From NCBI GenBank assembly GCA_021234155.1, contig JAJEKV010000025.1, positions 19,149,558 through 19,213,557 of the forward strand: a stretch of 64,000 bases of DNA, written 5' to 3'. Each line of letters opens with the position of its first letter. The first letter of the stretch is position 1. The stretch is from Isoetes taiwanensis (lineage: Eukaryota; Streptophyta; Lycopodiopsida; Isoetales; Isoetaceae). The notes beneath the pieces were generated by a model. That model saw only the letters and a program-made list of their open reading frames with translations, did no database searches and was not told where the DNA came from. Positions 44,875 through 55,519 of this stretch are shown here, piece after piece. Made by a program: the position numbers and the translations under genes.

Positions 44875-46956
44875 TTATCTGTTCTCAAACAGTCTGATAA
44901 AATCATTTAAGACGTATGTCAAACCTGGAAAATTATCCGTGAGCAACATTCTCCTAATGTTGTTCATAATATCTTGTCTGTGGAACCCATTTCTGACAAA
45001 TTCATTGATAAGATTATGTAAGTCTGTCACTGCAGTATCAATATTACTGTGTACATAGAGACATGGCAGCACCTGGGAAAGTATAATTCTGCTAGCATAT
45101 AAATAAGGACGACATCCGGTAGCATGTACAAACTTTATGATTCCAAAGGGAAGATTCTCTCTTTTATCATACCTTTTTGTTCTATACAGTCCAGTAGCAT
45201 GATTAATAACTTCAATGGTAGCATTCAAGAAATTACCTTTGTAACCAGTCATACCACTATTATCTTCCTTCATTCTGTATTCCGTTTCATTTTTAATTTG
45301 TAGGATCTGTAAATTATATACATTGAGACATTCAGCCCTGTTCTTATTTTCCTGAAAAAATTCCGTCAGGTCTCCACCATTAGGAATGCATATGTCGTCT
45401 ATGTATCTACGTGCATCCTTAAACTTTATAATATCTTTGTGTCTGCCACACTTAGCTAATCTTTCCATAAGATTCATCTCAAACCATGATAAATATAAAT
45501 TACACCAGTCCGGGGAGCAAGAGAATCCCATTGGGATCCCACATGCTTGCCTCCAAACATTCTCTCCTTGTATAATATAACAATGTTCTAGCAGCCATCT
45601 ATTCAATTCATAGAATTCATTCTTGTCCATGCATCTCCATGATTCACCATTTTGTTTTTTACTGTCCCAAATATACAGGATGTCATCATCAATTATTCTA
45701 AACCATAATTTGACTTCCATACCATTCCCACTCATGAACTCAACTGTAAGATCAATAATCAGTTTGATAATACTACATAAACCTTCCTCACCATCTAATG
45801 GAATATTTTCATAGCATTTAGAGATGTCCGCAGTGAAGATATCATGTATCTTGTTTGGGAGATTTAGAATCAGATCGTAGACAGAGTTTGTTAACCAACA
45901 AGGGTTAACCTTACCAGGAAGTAATACACTTATTTTGGACAGTCTATTCTTATATGCAAGGGGTAATACCTCAAGAATTCCTTTTAAGCCTCTAGTCACA
46001 ATCTTAGCTGGTAGCGTGAACAAAGTCTTGTTTGCATTCGTAATCCATCTATAGTCAGATTTATGGGCTTTGAACGTTCCCAAGAGGTATGGCATTCTGT
46101 CTTTGTATGGACAATCAAGATTAAATATCTCAATTAACTCCTGATCCAGCATGTGCATCACTTCTGCTCTGGAAAGTGAACATTTTTCAAAATCTTTTCC
46201 ATGCAGCCTCTCTAGTGCTTTTTCTCTTATATGCCATGGACATATGAAGGCAGGAACATTCGTGGCTTTATCGATGCCAGCTACATATAGATTTCTAACC
46301 AGCCAGTCCAGGCCCTTCCTAACTTTGCAGTCATTAATCGGACTCTTTATTTTATTTTGGTGAGCAATAATATACTGTGTTTGTTCTTTGATTTTCTTTA
46401 AGAGGGATCTTATAATCCCTTTTCTTTCATAAGGATGCAGTATCCTTCCTCTTTTCTCATGTGCGTCAAACATACTTTCAAGGCTCTTCTCCATATCTGC
46501 CATAAACTCATCAACATCAAGAGGTTCGTCTGGAATGAAGTTAAGCCCTTTTAGGAACATGTTTCTCAATTCTCTAGCTTTAATTATTGTCATGTCCAGT
46601 GTTCTAACATGACCTATCTCTTTGTCAATAAATCTGGCCATGCCAGGTTGCTGACAAACGCAATGTGGTATTTGTGCATCAGCAAATACTTTGTATGGTT
46701 TATAAACCAAATCCACCAGTTTATCCTTAAATCTCCACCCAAATCCTGTGTCATCAAAGATGTGTGTTCCAAAATCCCCAAGCCTTTCAAATAAGGTCTG
46801 TTTAATAATCTCCCTAATGTTGATCTTGTCTATAATTTTTGAAGTGAATAGTAAGTGCATCCTGACCTTTGCTCTAGTACCATCATCAGTATAATTTTGC
46901 AGCATCCTTCTACCATCTATATTTCTGGTAATGAATCTTTTTTGTTCTTCCTCATT
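44875..46956 (-). CDS. Penelope-like reverse transcriptase
   Basis: The continuous frame upstream to 46,986 begins ATGATT..., but TCTGCTCTTGCAG|AATGAGG (acceptor at 46,957-46,958) looks like a 3' splice site, so the exon may start at 46,956. That gives about 693 residues. In numbering from the Met at 46,986: MPYLLGTFKAHKSDYRWI (298-315), TADISKCYENIPL (motif A, 385-397), QACGIPMGFSCSPDWCNLYL (motif B, 480-499) and RRYIDDICIPNG (motif C, 526-537, catalytic YIDD). NFLNATIEV and TGLYRTKRYDKRENLPF (585-613) form the FLD...YRK block typical of Penelope/TERT-like enzymes. A thumb-like C-terminal region ends at 703. No GIY-YIG domain follows, so integration would rely on pre-existing 3' ends. All key catalytic Asp residues are present. 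Confidence 0.88.
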   Translation of the reverse strand, partial: NEEEQKRFITRNIDGRRMLQNYTDDGTRAKVRMHLLFTSKIIDKINIREIIKQTLFERLGDFGTHIFDDTGFGWRFKDKLVDLVYKPYKVFADAQIPHCVCQQPGMARFIDKEIGHVRTLDMTIIKARELRNMFLKGLNFIPDEPLDVDEFMADMEKSLESMFDAHEKRGRILHPYERKGIIRSLLKKIKEQTQYIIAHQNKIKSPINDCKVRKGLDWLVRNLYVAGIDKATNVPAFICPWHIREKALERLHGKDFEKCSLSRAEVMHMLDQELIEIFNLDCPYKDRMPYLLGTFKAHKSDYRWITNANKTLFTLPAKIVTRGLKGILEVLPLAYKNRLSKISVLLPGKVNPCWLTNSVYDLILNLPNKIHDIFTADISKCYENIPLDGEEGLCSIIKLIIDLTVEFMSGNGMEVKLWFRIIDDDILYIWDSKKQNGESWRCMDKNEFYELNRWLLEHCYIIQGENVWRQACGIPMGFSCSPDWCNLYLSWFEMNLMERLAKCGRHKDIIKFKDARRYIDDICIPNGGDLTEFFQENKNRAECLNVYNLQILQIKNETEYRMKEDNSGMTGYKGNFLNATIEVINHATGLYRTKRYDKRENLPFGIIKFVHATGCRPYLYASRIILSQVLPCLYVHSNIDTAVTDLHNLINEFVRNGFHRQDIMNNIRRMLLTDNFPGLTYVLNDFIRLFENR

Positions 46957-46986
46957 CTGCAAGAGCAGACATACCATAAGTATCAA

Positions 46987-47665
46987 ATTGGTATACCTAT
47001 TCCTATCATAGATTAATACTTAAAGACCTTTATGTTTTGGTAGTGTTTAACAGAAATATTATATGTAGTATGGTCTTTGACATCCAAAAGATAATTCCTG
47101 AAACATCTTGTTATCGTAGGACCAATATTCATGATCATTACGATATCTAAGTAAGTTTATTCTTTCAATTTGTATCAGCACTAGTATATATAAACTGAAA
47201 TATTTTTCTTTTTTTCTTTCTTCATGCAGCAAGTAAAGAATTACATACAGATCCGTAGTTCATATGCTCCACGTTTTTCAAACCATGTATCTAGTCACGT
47301 AAACAAACCATAGACTAAACTATTTATGCTACTATTTTTGGATTACATCAACAAATCACATAGGCATGTTACATAAGCAGGATCCAAATTTTCTAAGTCC
47401 CAGAGGGACCTTTTTTATTTTTTATAAAGGAATACAGCCGATATATTATTAGCTTTCTTAGCTATAATAGTCTCATATAGCTTTCAAAATCGCAACACTC
47501 CAGTAGTTAGTGCTCTTATAGAGTCATATATTAGTCCAAAACTTTTTCAGTAGCTATTTTATGCTTGTTAGGTAACAGTAGACCTAACATTAGCCCTGCT
47601 CTAAGCAGAATGGGCAGAGAAAATATAGCACAGTAGGCTAATTTTTGAACCTTCAAGGATATAAC
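46987..47665 (-). other. spacer or intron between ORF1 and RT
   Basis: Non-coding in all minus frames. The right end is the ORF1 stop and the left end is the acceptor-like site before the RT. I found no convincing donor before the ORF1 stop, so the RT may be translated from a separate spliced form or from its own ATG. Confidence 0.4.
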
Positions 47666-50600
47666 TCATTTCTGCACAAAAAGTTTGGTCTGTATGCCTT
47701 CATAGCTTTTCTGGAAATATTCAGGCATCCCCTTATTGACTGATGCTTCCCCAGGGGTGCTGTTAACAATAGAGTCAGATGTATCAGCAATGTTAATCAC
47801 ATTGGAGCACGAAGGCGTATTACTTCTAGTAACCCGTGGTGGAAGATAACTCTCACTCCCTCCACTGTTCTGAGTGTTATTAACAAAACCATTGATCTCA
47901 ACCTTTTTCTTGTTGAACTTCTGAAGCATGAAGTCAGCATCTTTAATCATTATCTCACAAACCTCAATCAGTTTAGTGTCCCCAAGATTCTGCTTAAGAT
48001 CACAAGTTGGGTCAGCGGCTAACATGTTTGTTACCTTAATCATTGTATCCCGAACATAGATATATGCCAGTTGAGCCATGATGGGTATCTTTAAATTCTG
48101 TCTGATGAAGTGTAAAAAGCAGCCCATCTTGCCCGCATATGAATACTTTGGGTAGACAAGCTCTAAGTGGTTGAAAACAAACCACAATGCCTGGTCAAAC
48201 CATGTAATGGTATCATTGCATGCATCGGGAGGACATCCACATTTTATATATGGACTCCAACTCCTCCATATCCGGTGCAGATAGGAATAACCACGATCAG
48301 TGTCATAGTAAGCCATATGAGCCTTGACAGCAATTGTGGTGCCATTGTTATTCCTGCAACTTTTGTCAAAGATATCTGTGCCAAATGGAAAATTCACTTC
48401 TATCTTATCCGTTATCTTCTCCATATTATTAGTTGCAGATATGATAGCTGCCATCTCATCATCAGAGATATTTCCAAGCAGCTTCCAGGCCTTTGTGCTA
48501 ATTGGGGCAAGAGTGCTATAGTTGAGGCTTCTCCATAAACCATGATCAAATTCCTCACCCAACCATTCCACTGCCATCTCTGAAATTATAGGAAATCTGA
48601 GGCAGTTGTTGAGCGTAAGTCTTATTATAGCTTCCTTAGGTTTATTTACCTGGCTAGCAACTTTCTCCATTCTCATGATCTGGAAATCTTCTAGAGGAAT
48701 AAATTTTGCAAAGCCTTGTGTATTGTTCTCATCCACTTCAGGGACAACTTTTTTACCCTTCTCAATAGTCACAGGAAAGGTAGGATCAGTCAGTTTATGT
48801 GTCTTTTCAAGGTATGCAATGCCATTTCGGCACTCTATGGACAGTAGATCATCAAGATCAGTTCTATCCGCCAGTATATCTTGTGTGTCCCTAAACATTT
48901 TCTCAATAACAGGCCGGCACTCATTTATTTGCATACCGTGACTGTCCAGTATCAGAAACATCTCCAGCCATGCACTAAAGCCGAGATTGATTATAGGTGA
49001 GTAGGTACCTTCTGGCAACTGTCTGTTCATAGCAAGCAGCAGTTCATGTAAGTCTCTGTTTGGAATAAGGCTGAGAATAGCCTGAACTGCATAGTTGGGT
49101 GGTCTGCCGACAGCACCATAGCCCATATCCATAAGATGTTTCATCCAAACAGTCTTCCTCTGCAACATACATTGCATACATTTTATTTAGTAACTGTAAT
49201 TGAAAAATGAACCCTAAGATTAAAAGCCTTCTATTCCCTAGACAGCTGATACTATAATCTGGAACTGCTATGTTTGTTGAATACCTTCAACAAATGGAAA
49301 TCACAGTTTCTTCTTTTTCATATTTACATCAAGATTTACACTAAAGTCTGTATAAATACAAGAACCTAGTTCCATTCAAGATGTAAACGATGGCAAAATA
49401 TCCATCCTGGCTTTTACCCCAGGCCATAGCAGTGCTATATCTTAAGTTTATAATGTTCCTTGTCTTTATCAGAATGTATGATCCTAGTTATTTGATCAGT
49501 ATAATTTAAACTCAAATAATACATTTAATTCAGTATATCTATTTTGAAGAAATACTACACCATTCGCCTTAATTCTAACCATAACCAGACATCATGCACT
49601 AATCAAGTAATACTTTGTTTTTGGAGGTTCTCAATTTCAAGTATTCCTTTCATGTAACAGGAAAATGATACGTACAGAAAGAGTAATGATTCTATATCAA
49701 CATAAAGATCTACATTCTTCATGAGTATGCTAACAGTATTTCGTTTTTTGACTGATGCTCTATTTCTGAAAATATCTCTTCAACTTTGAAAGATCTCACC
49801 ATAAGGTATATAATAAGAAGTTCTGTTCTATAAGGAACAGAAACTTAGAATTCAGACATATAAAGGTCTTCAAAGCAACCTCCAACATCCGCCATAAGAA
49901 TGTGACCAAATGAAATAAGGAGATGGTGACTTGGTTACCTGCACCCAAACAGACCTACATTAGCATCATAATGGTAATGCGGAAAGGAGTGACAGGTAAG
50001 CTTTAAGACACCATGGCTCTTCGCCCTTCACCTTTCATGATCACAACTTGTAACCAGATTATAAAATAATTATATCACCTATTACCATAGGTGTTACTTG
50101 TTAATAGCTCAAAGCTGCTTACCACAGCAAGGTTTAAGTACAAACATGGTCTGCACAAATTATATTATCGCCATTTACCATGATATTTGTTCCATCATAA
50201 GGATTCTTCATATCTGATACACTGCTGGAACTCAACAAAAATCTAAATGTGGCCGTCATGCTAACTAACAGTGTTCCTAAGCCAGAACTATTTGCTGTGA
50301 TATCTTCAACATATAAGAAAACCTTGTTAAGACAAATAAACAAATACAAACAACACTATATCTTTTAAGATATCAATATAATTCCATTTACAGATTGGAT
50401 TTTTACCTATCAGATGCATCAGAACTATCTATTTATTACTTAAAGCATAAATACGTTTTTTGTTTGACCTTTTACCCTGTTAATATTACTGAAAATCCAG
50501 CTTCATTACAACAGGTTTTTTATTTTAACCTATTTCACTGTTGTAATTCCGGAGGTCATACTATCATATTCTCATCGAAAATTTTATAAATCTCATACCA

Positions 50601-50820
50601 GCAAGATACCTCTAAAGCCTGCTCTCTTGAACTTAAAGTCCACAAATAAAACATCAAGCCTAACCTGAAATGGAGCTCCACGACCAGCAGGGTTAGGACG
50701 ATTATAGTTGGTAGGTTTTCCGCCATAGCTAGACTTCTGTCCTTTGTTGTATGGAGCATTACCAGCCTTTTGTGCCTTGCTTTTCTTTCCAGGGTGCCGT
50801 TCATACACGCCCCTCGGCAT
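47666..50820 (-). CDS. ORF1 of the Penelope-like element, probably spliced
   Basis: Exon 2 is an open frame of 497 residues (49,159-47,666). Its upstream end carries TGTTGCAG|AGGAAG, a good acceptor. Inside repeat R, an ATG at 50,820 opens a 52-codon basic frame (MPRGVYERHPGKKSKAQKAG...) that ends exactly at TTTCAG|GTTAGG (50,665/50,664), a strong donor. Both ends are phase 0, so joining gives a 549-residue protein with a ~1.5-kb intron. The N-terminus is rich in Lys, Arg, Gly and Asn, fitting nucleic-acid binding. A Cys pair CGCPPDAC lies mid-protein and the C-terminus is Ser/Thr/Asn-rich. I recognise no domain. The role is presumably RNA binding or particle formation, by analogy with ORF1 proteins of other retroelements (inference). 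Confidence 0.65.
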
Positions 50821-51434
50821 CTCAGCGTTAATAGAGTTTCAGCAAAGAAGCAAGTTCCGGAAAATGGAAATGCATTTCGTAAGCACTCCATTTATACTCC
50901 AAGCAATATTTTCCCGCTGCAATCCAATAGAATCCCACATTAACTTTCCATATCTTACCTTTTTTCTGCCACCATTGGGGAAAGGAGCCGTCGTTTACCA
51001 CCGGCGCCTCCATTCTTAAACATTACCTGCCCTAATAATTATCTTAATTACAAACGCAGTACCCTATAGAACCTAGGAACTTAATGTATAATACAAAGCA
51101 TACAAATGTTATAGAAAGATATTTTTCAACTAGGCCATATGTGGCCACTTGAAAGATAGTTTACACGCATAATATGATATGTCAGGTGCTTTATTATATT
51201 GGAGCTAGTAATAGTCTCACCAGATTCCCATTACTATTAAGTCACCATTTACTATCTTATTTAAGGACCAATTACATCAAGTATTATCTTACGAATTAGG
51301 TATATACTCGGCACATATTGTTCTCAGAATTTTGATGACCTAATATACTCAATAACCAGCATTGTAGTCCTATTTAACATCATGTATCATAATAATGTCT
51401 TTAGAACATAATCCTGTCATTATTATTCATTTGG
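49319..51434 (-). repeat. right (upstream) direct repeat R of the Penelope-like element
   Basis: About 2,116 bp. It carries the presumed promoter, exon 1 of ORF1 and the start of the intron. At its inner edge a remnant TTCTTCTTTTTC (49,309-49,318) marks a decayed or shortened TTC tract. Confidence 0.9.
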
Positions 51435-51557
51435 TCTTCTTCTTCTTCTTCTTCTTCTTCTTCTTCTTCTTCTTCTTCTTCTTCTTCTTCTTCTTCTTCT
51501 TCTTCTTCTTCTTCTTCTTCTTCTTCTTCTTCTTCTTCTTCTTCTTCTTCTTCTTCT
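51435..51557. repeat. (TTC)n tract at the right edge of the Penelope-like element
   Basis: About 123 bp of pure TTC beginning after CATTTGGTC, exactly as at 44,656. It forms the upstream boundary of the element. Confidence 0.92.
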
Positions 51558-53049
51558 AGGTTTTAAATTTACTTCAAGCCGATGATTTAATTACTATAAT
51601 ATATTGGGAGATTATAGTAGGTGGTGTTCTACATACTCAATCTTGCTTCAACGCCTACCTAGTCTTCAGATATCAAAATTAGATGGGTCTTGTTTCATAT
51701 GGTTTTCATTTATGTAGATACTCTTCTGCATTTTCTCTTTGTTATCGTTTATCCTACCCTTTGCCTTTCTATAGTTTTCTCTATCCATGGTTCTTCAGTC
51801 ATTATGTGTTATGATACCTTATAATTTTGTTGCTATTCATGTTGGCCTGACCTTTTAGAGTGAATTATGTCTATCGACTGTCATGCACTCTTTTTTTTTC
51901 TTTGACATATTATTTCCACTCATAAATAGTTATCTTTTCCGTTGTTTTGTGAGCAACTTCTAGGACCTTGCTTATCTCTTTTAGTGATGTCCATCTTCTG
52001 CCTCCTTTTCAGCATATGTATCTGTTTTGGTTATCAAGGAGATGCTCGTGAGGGGTTTGTCCATATGTTTTCCGTAGTAGTTCTAGAAGTGACATTTACC
52101 TTCGTTTCACAGATTAGAAGGTAAATAAATTTCTAGAACTATGGAGGTAGTTTTTTGGTAGTTATAATTTGCCCTTTTCTCATGTTCGTCTATTTAGTCT
52201 CCCAATCGCCTTTTTCTTTCCATCAGCTCTAATGAGCATCTCCACATCTTCTTGCTAAGGTCCCACCCTCCCACCCTTCTTTACATCTTTTGTTCTTTAT
52301 TTGATGGGCCTTTTGTTTGAAATAAGAATCTTGTGCCTAGGATTGAGACCTTAAATGGCTAGTGCCTCCTGGTTGTATCTTGGCCTCGCCTCTTTTCTTG
52401 ATGTGTTATTTTCAACCATGCACCCTGTTTTCTTTCCCTTTGTATTTCTAAGCTATTTAGTGCAAGATTTGTGAGGGCTTGTGCCTAATGATGGCCTTGC
52501 GCTTGTGGAGGTCCTCATGCCTAGATGGAGGCTCTATGCCTTGTTGGAGGCTCTCATGCCTGGATGGAGGCCCTCGTGCCTATGTGGTGGCCCACGTGCC
52601 TGGATGAGCCCATACTGGCTTTTGGCTTTTTCTTCTTGTTGTTTACGCAGGTAGCAAGATAGCAGGACATCCATTATTTAGAGGAGAAAACTAAGTGGAC
52701 ATTCTTCTTGATTTGGCATATGATTTGGCAATGCATTGCTCGTTGTTGCGGCAAACTAGGTGGTTGTTACACACGATCATAGAATGGCATGGCAATTTTG
52801 ACGTCCATTTTCTTACTTTAATCACAAGATGAGGAGAAGACTATGCAAGTATAAATGTTTTCCGATTCACAATTCCATTATGTGACGTATTTTCAACCCC
52901 ACAAGGCTGATCAGCATGCGGGTGTACTTGTTTATGTTTTTAGGACCTGAGCCTAAATTAGTGATTCCATTATTGTCGGGATTTTTCCTCGAAACCCTAA
53001 AAGGGCGAGGTTTTTTAATCCCGATTATAATGGTTTCATTGATTTGCTA
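51558..53049. other. non-coding stretch with a ~27-bp minisatellite
   Basis: At about 52,477-52,612 roughly five units of the type TGGAGGCTCTCATGCCTGGA occur. 52,975-53,030 is an inverted match to the LINE leader near 38,553-38,610 (GGATTAAAAAACC, CGCCCTTTT). A single unit of the repeat at 53,060 lies at 52,025-52,070. No gene is seen. Confidence 0.5.
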
Positions 53050-53059
53050 GAAGCATATG

Positions 53060-53200
53060 TATGTGCTTTGGTTATCAAGGAGATGCCCGTCAGGGGATAT
53101 GTATCTCTTTTGGTTATCAAGGAGATGTCTGTGAAGGGTTTTCTGTTTGGTTATCAAGGAGATGCCTGTGAGGGGTTTGTCCATGTGTTTTGTGTAGTAT
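53060..53200. repeat. three ~38-bp tandem units
   Basis: TTGGTTATCAAGGAGATG recurs at about 53,070, 53,110 and 53,146. Each copy is followed by a variant of CCYGTGAGGGGTTTG. The isolated copy near 52,030 has the same downstream context. Confidence 0.75.
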
Positions 53201-53859
53201 TTGTAGAAGTAAAAAATTATGACATGCAAACCAAAGTGGACAAGGACAGATCCTCTCCAACATCGGTCTAGTAATGGAGACCTTAAAATCCATTGTCCCG
53301 GGGTCACATGTTTAATTATGCCAATTGGTCATGTGGTAGAGGCCTTAAACGTGCCATATGTACTAGATAACATTAGGGCAGATTTGGGGTCTCAAAATGG
53401 CTCATAGCTTGGGTTAAAGATTTCCACGTCAGATTCGCCACGACCAATCAGGTTTGCGTCTTTTTTACGAAAGTCGGTATTAGTTGGCAGGTAGAAGGAT
53501 GAGCAGGCTTACTTGGCATCCACATGGTGTATTTTCATAGGGGATGCCTGCGCTTTTGTTGCAACCATTTTAATGGCCCGCATTTTCGAGTCACTTCGCC
53601 GCCCAAAATAATGGTGACTTTGATCGCCCACTTTGTCGCCGTCCACCAACTCCCTTGTCAAATTTTGGCGCCAAACTTCATCTTTATCACTCCCCGGGCC
53701 TCTACGCATCCTCTCTGCCTTCACTCCTCATCTGCAATCTATGTCTCCTATAATTTCTGTGTTCTTGCCTCATTTACAGAACTGCCAGGGTGAAGAAGTG
53801 GGAGGTTTTGTGTCAATAGGTTCGTGGGTGAGTATGCTGCCATCAACGAGGGGCGAGCA

Positions 53860-54103
53860 TAGAGTTAAGCGACAAAGGCGATCAGACGTGTGGACACATT
53901 GGATAGGTAGGATAAAAGAGTTCAAGTTGAATTCTAGCGGCCGGAAAGTGGAAAGTATAACAATACGACATGCATATACCCCTTCTGATATGGCCAAAGA
54001 GCTAATCTCCACCAAAAACAGCTTCCCAAAATTGTCCGCAAATGGTAACCACCTTAATAGGATCACACGACGCCGAAGTCGCCTGTCGCGGCTACTTAAC
54101 TAG
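53860..54103 (+). pseudogene. unrecognised coding block in the TIR element
   Basis: The open frame contains KRQRRSDVWTHWIGRIKEF and RHAYTPSDMAKELISTK, and ends Arg-rich before a stop at 54,103. Charged composition and lack of stops suggest former coding sequence. It matches no family I know. It is followed by GTGCAG-type acceptor sequence at 54,184. Confidence 0.3.
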
Positions 54104-54187
54104 CGTAGAGAGACGGTTTAAAACGGTGATCTCCTTATCTTTTCATTTCTTTCGTTGACACGTGTTTACAAACAAATTTATTGTGCA

Positions 54188-54530
54188 GGTTTATGTTTAT
54201 CAGAAAGCATTAGTAGTGTACTTGTCGTGTATCAGATAGACATCGGAATTGTCCTTTTCCAAGGTATGGATGCCGTGACCTTGTGGGGTATAGGCATCTG
54301 GTTTTACGGACATGATTACAATGTAAAGGTCAGGAAACCGAGCTTGAGGCCGGTTGAATTGCCCCTTTTAAGTGAACTTTGTAAGCCACAGACTAATGAA
54401 AACAATGTAATTGCAATGAAGAAATGCCTGGCTGACGAGGTGCAAGCGGGAATGTCTGAAAACGGAGGCGTGAGGATGAGTTCCAAAATCTTCACACCGT
54501 TTGAGGTATTTGCTAACATATTCCAGATGG
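54188..54530 (+). pseudogene. unrecognised coding block in the TIR element
   Basis: The frame reads MDAVTLWGIGIWFYGHDYNV, then LRPVELPLLSELCKPQTNEN and FTPFEVFANIF. It stops making sense where the minus-strand gypsy scrap begins. The family is unknown; it may be one exon of the same gene as the block at 54,945-55,307. Confidence 0.3.
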
Positions 54531-54584
54531 CGCAGGAAGTTCGAAAAGCTCCGAAGACATATACGTCAACAACTCCTTGTCATA

Positions 54585-54795
54585 AATGGGGTAGTTGATT
54601 TCAGCAGCCTGAAAGTTTCGTGAGTGATAGGCAATTGGATGCAATTCATGGTCATCCCCCTCCTGTGACAGGATCCCACCAAGCACAAAATCAGAAGCAT
54701 CTACTTCGACAACATATGGGCACAAAGGATCTGCATGAGCAAGAACTGGCGCCGTAGTGAATGCATGCTTTTTGTCAAAAGCATCAGAGAAGTCG
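54585..54795 (-). pseudogene. Ty3/gypsy RNase H fragment
   Basis: The minus strand encodes AFTTAPVLAHADPLCPYVVE, then VDASDFVLGGILSQ, LHPIAYHSRNFQAAEINYPI and YDKELL. This is the RT connection and RNase H start of a chromovirus-like gypsy element. It is a different lineage from the element at 29.9-33.8 kb. No LTR accompanies it. Confidence 0.8.
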
Positions 54796-54944
54796 CCATA
54801 TTTATCTGGGAGCATTGGAACAGGACTTCGGGGCCGAAGCTAGCCCGACGGGTGAACCTACCCCCGCAGATTTTTGTGGATGGCTTATTTTTGTTCCGAC
54901 TGATGTTCGGATTCCACGAATCATCCGGTCAACTAACAGAGTGC

Positions 54945-55307
54945 CGCGTAGTTAAGTCCTCCTTTAAGTTCAGATACTTTCTTCCAAAACAATATTTATA
55001 CGTTAATTGTCAACTAGAACGAAGGAAACATAAAAAGAGAGGTTGCACAACTTTTTGGGAGCCGTTTGAGGACCATAACAGACACTCCGATGCGGTAGAT
55101 ATTCGAGTATGGCGAGGGGAGGAAGTCACTTATACAGCCACCATGGAAATCGAATGGCCATTATCAGAGCTAAGAGTGCTAATGGAGACAGAGGAGATTG
55201 CTAACGACTTTCATTATTTCATTGATGGCATTAGGGTTGGTTACAGGCAAGAGGGAAATGTAAAGTTTAGTGAGTTCGCGATCAACAAGAAATTGTCTAT
55301 CGCCTAG
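54945..55307 (+). pseudogene. unrecognised coding block in the TIR element
   Basis: The frame ends at a stop at 55,305-55,307 and contains FKFRYFLPKQYLYVNCQLER, EVTYTATMEIEWPLSELRVL and DGIRVGYRQEGNVKFSEFAI. The alternating hydrophobic/charged pattern suggests a beta-rich fold. I recognise no family. It lies about 210 bp upstream of the H3-like gene. Confidence 0.35.
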
Positions 55308-55519
55308 CGCTTTGAAGCTCGGTTTTTTATTTGTGTTTTTGTCCGATGTTTTTTAGGGTTCCGTATTTTGTCCGATATTTTTTTAGGATTCCGTACAATT
55401 ATTTTAAAAAGTTACCATCATATTTTACTTTAACTTCTGTTTTTTACTATTTATCTCTTGCCAGTTGTCTATTTTTGTCGGGTGATTCGTGAGTATAAAA
55501 GCCCATCCACCGAGAAGCC

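Larger units (their letters stand above)
42532..51434 (-). mobile_element. Penelope-like retroelement without endonuclease, with 2.1-kb direct repeats
   Basis: Read on the minus strand the order is: GAA tract, repeat R (51,434-49,319), ORF1, reverse transcriptase, GAA tract (44,772-44,656), repeat L (44,655-42,532), GAA tract. The direct repeats fit the pseudo-LTRs that Penelope-like elements form by tandem or partial-tandem insertion. The RT has the Penelope-type layout and no GIY-YIG domain at either end, as in the EN-minus Athena/Coprina-type groups. Introns are known in Penelope-like elements and one is strongly suggested here. The RT has no internal stops, so the insertion may be fairly young. 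No simple target duplication is seen. Confidence 0.8.

Noticed and set aside
50593-50820. MPRGVYERHP frame as the N-terminus of a homing-endonuclease-like protein
   Set aside because: The similarity is a short basic motif only; no HNH or GIY-YIG residues follow, and the splice donor explains where the frame ends.
42461-51557. Ordinary LTR retrotransposon
   Set aside because: No primer-binding site, polypurine tract, protease, integrase or RNase H; the RT motifs are Penelope-like and the repeats contain a coding exon.
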